NCBI GenBank assembly: GCA_029532415.1
Contig: JAQOTA010000034.1
Span: 705,838 to 769,837 of the forward strand
Source of the DNA: Marasmius tenuissimus
Lineage: Eukaryota; Basidiomycota; Agaricomycetes; Agaricales; Marasmiaceae
Direction of reading: 5' to 3'
DNA length: 64,000 nucleotides
Numbering within the stretch: the stretch's first letter is position 1; each line of letters starts with the position of its first letter. Positions 59,076-64,000 of this stretch are shown here, one piece after another. Both the position numbers and the translations under genes were made by a program. The notes under the pieces are model-generated. The model saw nothing but the letters and a program-made list of their open reading frames with translations. It had not been told where the DNA came from and made no database searches.

Positions 59076-61006
59076 ATGTCCACCTTTTCAGTTCTACTCA
59101 AAGACCTGCGGCAGCAACCACCCAGCAGTGTTGATCCAGAAAATCTCGAACGCAGTGAGGAGAGGGCATTAGCAGCATTGAGCACAATAGCCGACACGCT
59201 CTCAGTCAGTACACACGGATTGTCAACGAACCGCTTCACCCGAGAAAATTGGTTCAAAATATGGCCATGGCTGTTTTCGTTGTGTAGAGGTGTATTGGAC
59301 AAACCTCCTCCCAAGACCATCGAAGGGATGGCAGTTGTGTACCAGGTTATTGCCGTCGCTCCGGCCTTCTTGAACTATCCGGTATACCAACGCGCTGGCC
59401 ACGAGACACCTCATTCTTTGCTCAAGCCCCTCCTGAAATCGACACCCCGAGCATTAGCGCTGACCCTCGAAATGTGGCTTACCGCGAGCGCGACGAACCA
59501 CCCATCTAGGGAGCGTCTCGCCACCGCACTTGGCCTATTGCTAGAGACACTCGTCGAACCCAAACCCGAGTCTATCTCCAGACTGGTACCGGCAGGAGAA
59601 GCATTACAAGAATACTGCAAAATTGTTGACGGCCCGCCCATCCAACGATGGGATGAAATCGCAAGCTGTTGCATTCGAGAGATCATCCACGACCTTCGAC
59701 AACCACACATCAACACGTTTTCTCTGTACCGACACCTGTTCATCCTATCCACCCTTGCATACGGAGGCGACGCGGAGGTTCCTTTGAAACAGCTCTCTCA
59801 GCAAGACGCTGTCCGATGGGCCGCTTGTGCAGTGGCAAAGTTGACACAATTTCGAAACTTGAAAAACATCTACACTGGACCCGGTTACCGTTTCGAAGAT
59901 CTCACGGCATGTTTCATCGAATCATTACGCTTTCTCTTCTTCGCTCTTCATCGCGACATACTCCTCACTCTCAAGGCATTGGATGAAGGGATCCTTGTTT
60001 CCATCTTCAAGGCACGGGAAATGATTATGGAAGATGCTCGATGGCGAGGGTGGACCTCCAACTCCGCTCTCGTGCGCAACGTTGATGCCATTTTGGAATG
60101 GATCACTGTCGGGCTAGTGTATCGGCCCATTCTGGTGCGCGTAACGCGTAGTCTGAAAAGGATTGAAAAGCTCGAATCGGAGATGGGATTATCTGAAGCT
60201 TTCCCTCCCGACGAATGTGGGCCTCTGACTGAATGCTGGAATAAACTGAAGTCGGTAGTCTCGAGGAGGAATATGGTTAGGAGCTATTCCGGACATTACT
60301 TTGGGAAAGACTTTCACCAGGTTTGTGCGTACGATGAAGTGAGTCTGCAGAAATTCACATCGGAAATGCGTGTATTGACAGTGTCTGATGGTAGTGCTCT
60401 TTCAGTTGGGATGACCACGACACCCGTCGTCCATACCTCCGATGCTCAGGGTGTGACTCGACTGTCTACTGCTCAAGAGAGTGTCAGAAGTCGGCCTGGA
60501 ATAAGCACAGCAAGGTGTGCAAGGACAGACGTAGGGAACTTCAAGGTTCGTGCTATACTTGTCGGAGAATGATAAATTTCAACTAACTAGTGATCATTTC
60601 AGGCGGCGACACCAGACACGCAGGCGGTCTAGAATATGCGGCTCTCCATAAGCAAGTGGCGTTCGACGTTCTCGAAAATGCAGAGACGATGAAACAGTTG
60701 AAGGATCAATATCACATCGACCACCCTTCAACAGTAACGTCCTCAGACTCCGCGCGTGTACTGGTTTGGATGGACTACAGCAAGAACCCCATCGCGATGG
60801 AGGTTATATCGCACGTCGAGGGAGAAAAGAGGTTTCATCATTTCTGTGGGAATCCTGGTAAACCGTTCGACAAATTCATTGACGCTATCGCAAAGATTCC
60901 TTGGAGGTCAAATGATAATCCGATTCTGATTGTCCATCGGGATAGGATAAAGGACGTGAAGGGTACCGGTGAATCACAGAAAAGACGACTGGCCGTTGAG
61001 TTTTGA
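59076..61006 (+). CDS. MYND-type zinc finger protein
   Basis: ATG 59076 (MSTFSVLLKDLRQQ). Exon 1 runs to 60338, intron 60339-60394 (GTGAGT...GGTAG), exon 2 60395-60545, intron 60546-60602 (GTTCGT...TTTCAG), exon 3 to TGA at 61004-61006. About 600 residues. The first 420 residues are a helical region without known motif. The MYND finger straddles the first intron: VCAYDE joins to CSFSWDD, then LRCSGCDSTVYCSRECQKSAW, NKHSKVC, giving the full C-x4-C, C-x2-C, C-x3-C, H-x3-C zinc ligand set. A C-terminal block (HPSTVTSSDSARVLVWMDYS, HFCGNPGKPFD) follows. MYND fingers usually bind proline-rich partner peptides. The architecture is common among expanded agaricomycete MYND proteins of unknown role. 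A misread without the first intron would destroy the finger. Confidence 0.85.
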
Positions 61007-61574
61007 TATCTTCTCGAGTACCGAATGATCAATCGTGACATTGTAGTATTGGTGTGGGTCGGCCAATAAATACACCTGCATGAAAAAAAGTAGACATTTC
61101 ATCGAAGAATATATAGCCCTTGACAGAACGAGACTCTATCGATGGCATCGGAGACAGTTCCGATGAACTCCAGCCTGAAAAAGTGATCCAGTCCCACATG
61201 GCTGGCAAAGGAATACTTACTTCGACGACCTGTAACTCGCAAGAGCGAGGAAGATTATTTTCGATAAAAGAATCAAGCGGTACATGGTCCCGTTTTGGGA
61301 AGATCGTAGCAAAGAAAAATCAACATTTGTTTATATACATTAAGTCTGTCTGAGGTCCAAGTTTCAAGTTACATTCAATGAGAGCAAAATTTTTTCGTCG
61401 CCAGTTTCCAAATCGCTAAACAGACCACCATTGGGTACAATCATTCACGGCGTCGCAGTCCTAGATCTAAAGTCGAGCAAGAAACAACGTGTCGTGAGCT
61501 CGAGTATCGGTCAAACAGGCATGGGACGTACCTTGTTTCCAGAAGTATATATGACCTCCTTGACATATGAACAC
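61007..61574. other. Convergent intergenic region
   Basis: 3' regions of the MYND and lectin genes; short frames only, nothing recognised. Confidence 0.5.
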
Positions 61575-62188
61575 TCAAACGGGAGTGCCAGAAAACTTCT
61601 GGTTCGAGTTGTTCTTGTCGCAGGTCCAGAGCTGAAGCTGATTTCCGTTGGTAATGACACCATTGGTAAGATCGATACACTTGTTCGTTCCCGCCCATTG
61701 GAAAGTGGTATCAGTGTTGGCAACCCATAGCTGATTCGGGGCCTGGTCGAAACAGTCATACATCTGGAGTTTTGTACCGTCTGCGTTCATTCCGTCTTTC
61801 ACATCCAAACACTGAGGATGGGCGTTATAACTCATGAGCAAAGCAGGAAAAATCAAGGGCAAGGATAGACTACGAACCTTCGCACCGTTGAAGAGCTTGA
61901 TTGGTTGAGCCACAGAGTTAGAAGTGGTAGCGGGGGTGTAGGTCCAGTTTTGCTCTGTAATCAAGTTACAGTCCCAGATAACAACAGGTGCGTTGAGGGT
62001 GTTGGTCAATGCGGTGAGACACCCGCGCCTTCCTGCGAGTGCAACTGTAGAACCCAGCGAATGAGTCGGGGAGAACGAATGGATCAGTAAGCTGAGCGCT
62101 GGTGCTCACATGCTGGATTAGCACTCTCAATGCGCAAAGCAGCGGAGACTGCAACGAAGGCGGAAAGGACAATAGCGGCGAGTTGCAT
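61575..62188 (-). CDS. Small secreted ricin-B-type (beta-trefoil) lectin domain protein
   Basis: ATG 62188-62186. Exon 1 encodes a signal peptide (MQLAAIVLSAFVAVSAALRI) and ends at ANPAC, then an intron of about 65 bases (GTGAGC...TACAG). The next exon has LAGRRGCLTALTNTLNAPVVIWDC and EQNWTYTP. After a second intron the repeats continue with CLDVKDGMNADGTKLQMYDC, NQLWV, KCIDLTNGVITNGNQLQLWTC and NQKFSGTPV, stopping at TGA 61577-61575. About 160 residues, one beta-trefoil. The Q-x-W/F motifs and Cys pairs of three subdomains are visible. The fold binds sugars such as galactose. There is only the lectin fold and no catalytic domain. Likely exported and acting on cell-wall or glycoprotein sugars. 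The first subdomain is the least typical. Confidence 0.85.
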
Positions 62189-62264
62189 TTTATGACGAGT
62201 AAGAGTAGCTAAGCAGATGAGAAGAGCTGCTTGTGATGAACGAATAGGTCGTATGAACCTTGGG

Positions 62265-62271
62265 TTTTATA
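62265..62271 (-). promoter_or_regulatory. TATA box of the lectin gene
   Basis: CTATAAAACC on the minus strand, 77 bases upstream of ATG 62188, with a plausible leader between. Confidence 0.65.
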
Positions 62272-64000
62272 GGCCAGTCCCAACCGGATTGAGGGAATAT
62301 GCGGTTGAGCTGACCTCCGATCCGCAGCCAATCCAACGAACCGAAACCCACCTTATGAGCGCGGCGTGAGCACTCCGAGGTACGCCTCCACATGTCGCAC
62401 AACAAAGATCAAGAGGGAAATAGATGGCGTGAAATTCTGTATGACCGCTGGTAAAGGATTGTTTCGTGAGATGGCGGCAGAAGCTCAACCAATGTTGGGA
62501 TGTCGTACGTGAAACTGAAACTTTTCAGTCCCTGGAGGTCATAGGAGGTCATCCGCCAAAGAAGCAGGGTCAGTGGGCGCCCTTATGATGAGATGAGTTG
62601 ATATGATCCGTGTTCATTGTCCTGCGGGTCCAGTATTGATTTTGAATTGTGTGGTCGGCGGGGCGGCACTTGCTGTCTGCATGGGAAGCATCGCGAACCA
62701 GAACGCCACTCGAACCTTGATGAATGGTGGCATCCAGGACAAGAGGGTGAAAAAGAGTGGGCCTTCGAAATGATATCAGAAGGTCCTGATTTACGTCCTG
62801 CATTACAAGGCAGAAAGACTGCCACCGACGTACCATTTCATCATTCTATATCAACCACGAACTCGAAGCTAGAACATGGGTCGAACAATGAAATGAGGCC
62901 TGATGAGACCGATGAACGAATAAATATACGCGTATACGTACATTATTCCCAGACGTGAGTCAGTCCATGCGTCGAATTCTGTTAGATTCCGACGAGAAAC
63001 GGGGTGCTGTCCGAACTTATGAGCTTTCCGTCACTATGGCCGCCCATACGAGCTCGGGAGTTAACGAGTTGGATTCAGTGATTGGGTACAGGATCCCGTC
63101 ATCTTCTCCGTCCGAGCGAGAGTGTTCACTATCGTGACAATACAGGCTTTATTGAGTTCAAGAGATCGTGGTTCTCCTTTCAGCAGGCGCCCATATCGAA
63201 CGCAGCACTTCAGCAGCGTTGTCTCGTTCCTTCGAAGTTGTGAATGCCTGTCATTGTACTAGACTGAGCGGCAAGAACGGCGAGAGCTCGACAATAACTC
63301 ACCTGGCAATGCGTAGCATTCGTCGTCGTCGGTTGGAACATACATACCCAAATCGGTACCCTGGGTCGACTGTGTGTCGACATGGAATTTCTCACGCCCC
63401 GAATCTTTCCTCAAGGCCTCATCACGGCCATATTCATACCTCTCGTGTGTCAACTCAAGAATAGCCCCGACTTTGGTAGTTCTCCCTCGGTCTCGTTTGG
63501 CCGTGTCTTCGCCTTCTAGGCCCATCATAACTTTCATTTGCCTCACGCTGTCAGCGCACTAAACCCGACCACGAAGTTGACTCGGAGGAGAGCGCTCAAT
63601 GCCCCACTACGAGCTGAGGTTGAGGTGTGTCGACAGCAGATTTAATCAAGGGACAGGGAGAGGCTGATCTCAACTAATGCAGGTACTGTAAGGGGCGTTT
63701 CATCAGTCGGTTCACTGTTCAGACCTCTGCGGAGCAGTGGAATAGAGTCGAAATTCTGCAGTGCAGGCGAAAATGGAGACGACAGTTCCTTTGTGGCACG
63801 ATCAAGATCTATTCTAACCACTCGTTCCGGTATAACAATCGGAATATTCGTCGTGTAGCGAATGAGGAATTGGTCCACCCCAATCGGAGACGCTGGCATC
63901 ATCATGGGGATTTGGAGACTCAAATATCACCTATTCGGAAGAAGTAACGAGAACGAGTTGTAGCGCATACAAAGACCGGTTGATTAGAGAAACGCAAGTG
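62272..64000. other. No named gene; possible eroded or partial minus-strand gene at the right edge
   Basis: Minus-strand frames at 63546-63259 (charged: DTAKRDRGRTTKVGAILEL, YVPTDDDECYALPG, then GTGAG) and 63905-63642 (IPERVVRIDLDRATKELSS, ending SLSLD at TAA) could be exons of one gene entering from the right. No motif was recognised and no continuous model could be built. A GGAGGTCATA duplication lies near 62535-62550. The remainder is intergenic. Confidence 0.35.

Noticed and set aside
61575..62188. Ricin-like toxin
   Set aside because: Only the B-type sugar-binding trefoil is present; there is no A-chain-like catalytic domain in or next to the gene.

Overview
The window is genomic DNA of a filamentous basidiomycete, most likely an agaricomycete. 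The evidence is many short GT-AG introns of about 45-65 bases, a KDZ-superfamily transposase fused to a Ulp1-type peptidase, a MYND-finger protein, relics of the fungal seven-helix membrane family, and Ty1/copia and Ty3/gypsy retroelements. No rRNA, complete tRNA or CRISPR array was seen.

Left part (1-26.6 kb): a transposon and pseudogene zone. It opens with a truncated copia gag plus a broken LTR (1-1546). Next come relics of three host genes: an 8-amino-7-oxononanoate synthase-like gene, a seven-helix membrane protein and a cytochrome P450. The 3' end of a gypsy chromovirus follows (integrase end plus chromodomain, 10.7-11.4 kb). Its LTR is split by a complete copia element (11916-24111, target duplication TGTAC). 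That copia element is itself split by a second copy of the same family in opposite orientation (14084-20168, target duplication GAACC). The order gypsy, outer copia, inner copia is therefore fixed by the sequence. A 154-base TA-flanked MITE lies at 26.4 kb.

Middle part (27-40.3 kb): a cluster that looks like a multi-gene mobile unit or its remains. On the minus strand are a KDZ transposase-Ulp1 gene (34.4-39.1 kb), a basic coiled-coil protein (32.3-33.1 kb) and a large low-complexity gene with internal duplications (27.2-31.0 kb). Two small two-exon genes of unknown function are interleaved on the plus strand. A hAT-like non-autonomous element (39488-40228) separates this cluster from host genes.

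Right part (40.4-64 kb): a denser, apparently functional host region. A SNF2 helicase-like gene (minus) and a very large sacsin-like gene with two GHKL ATPase modules and a C-terminal BTB domain (plus) diverge from one 590-base intergenic region. Then follow an amidohydrolase, a secreted type-B carboxylesterase, a MYND zinc-finger protein and a small secreted ricin-B-type (beta-trefoil) lectin. The last 1.7 kb has no gene that could be named.

Exon boundaries were read by eye from splice signals and reading-frame continuity. They are firm where stated and approximate elsewhere.
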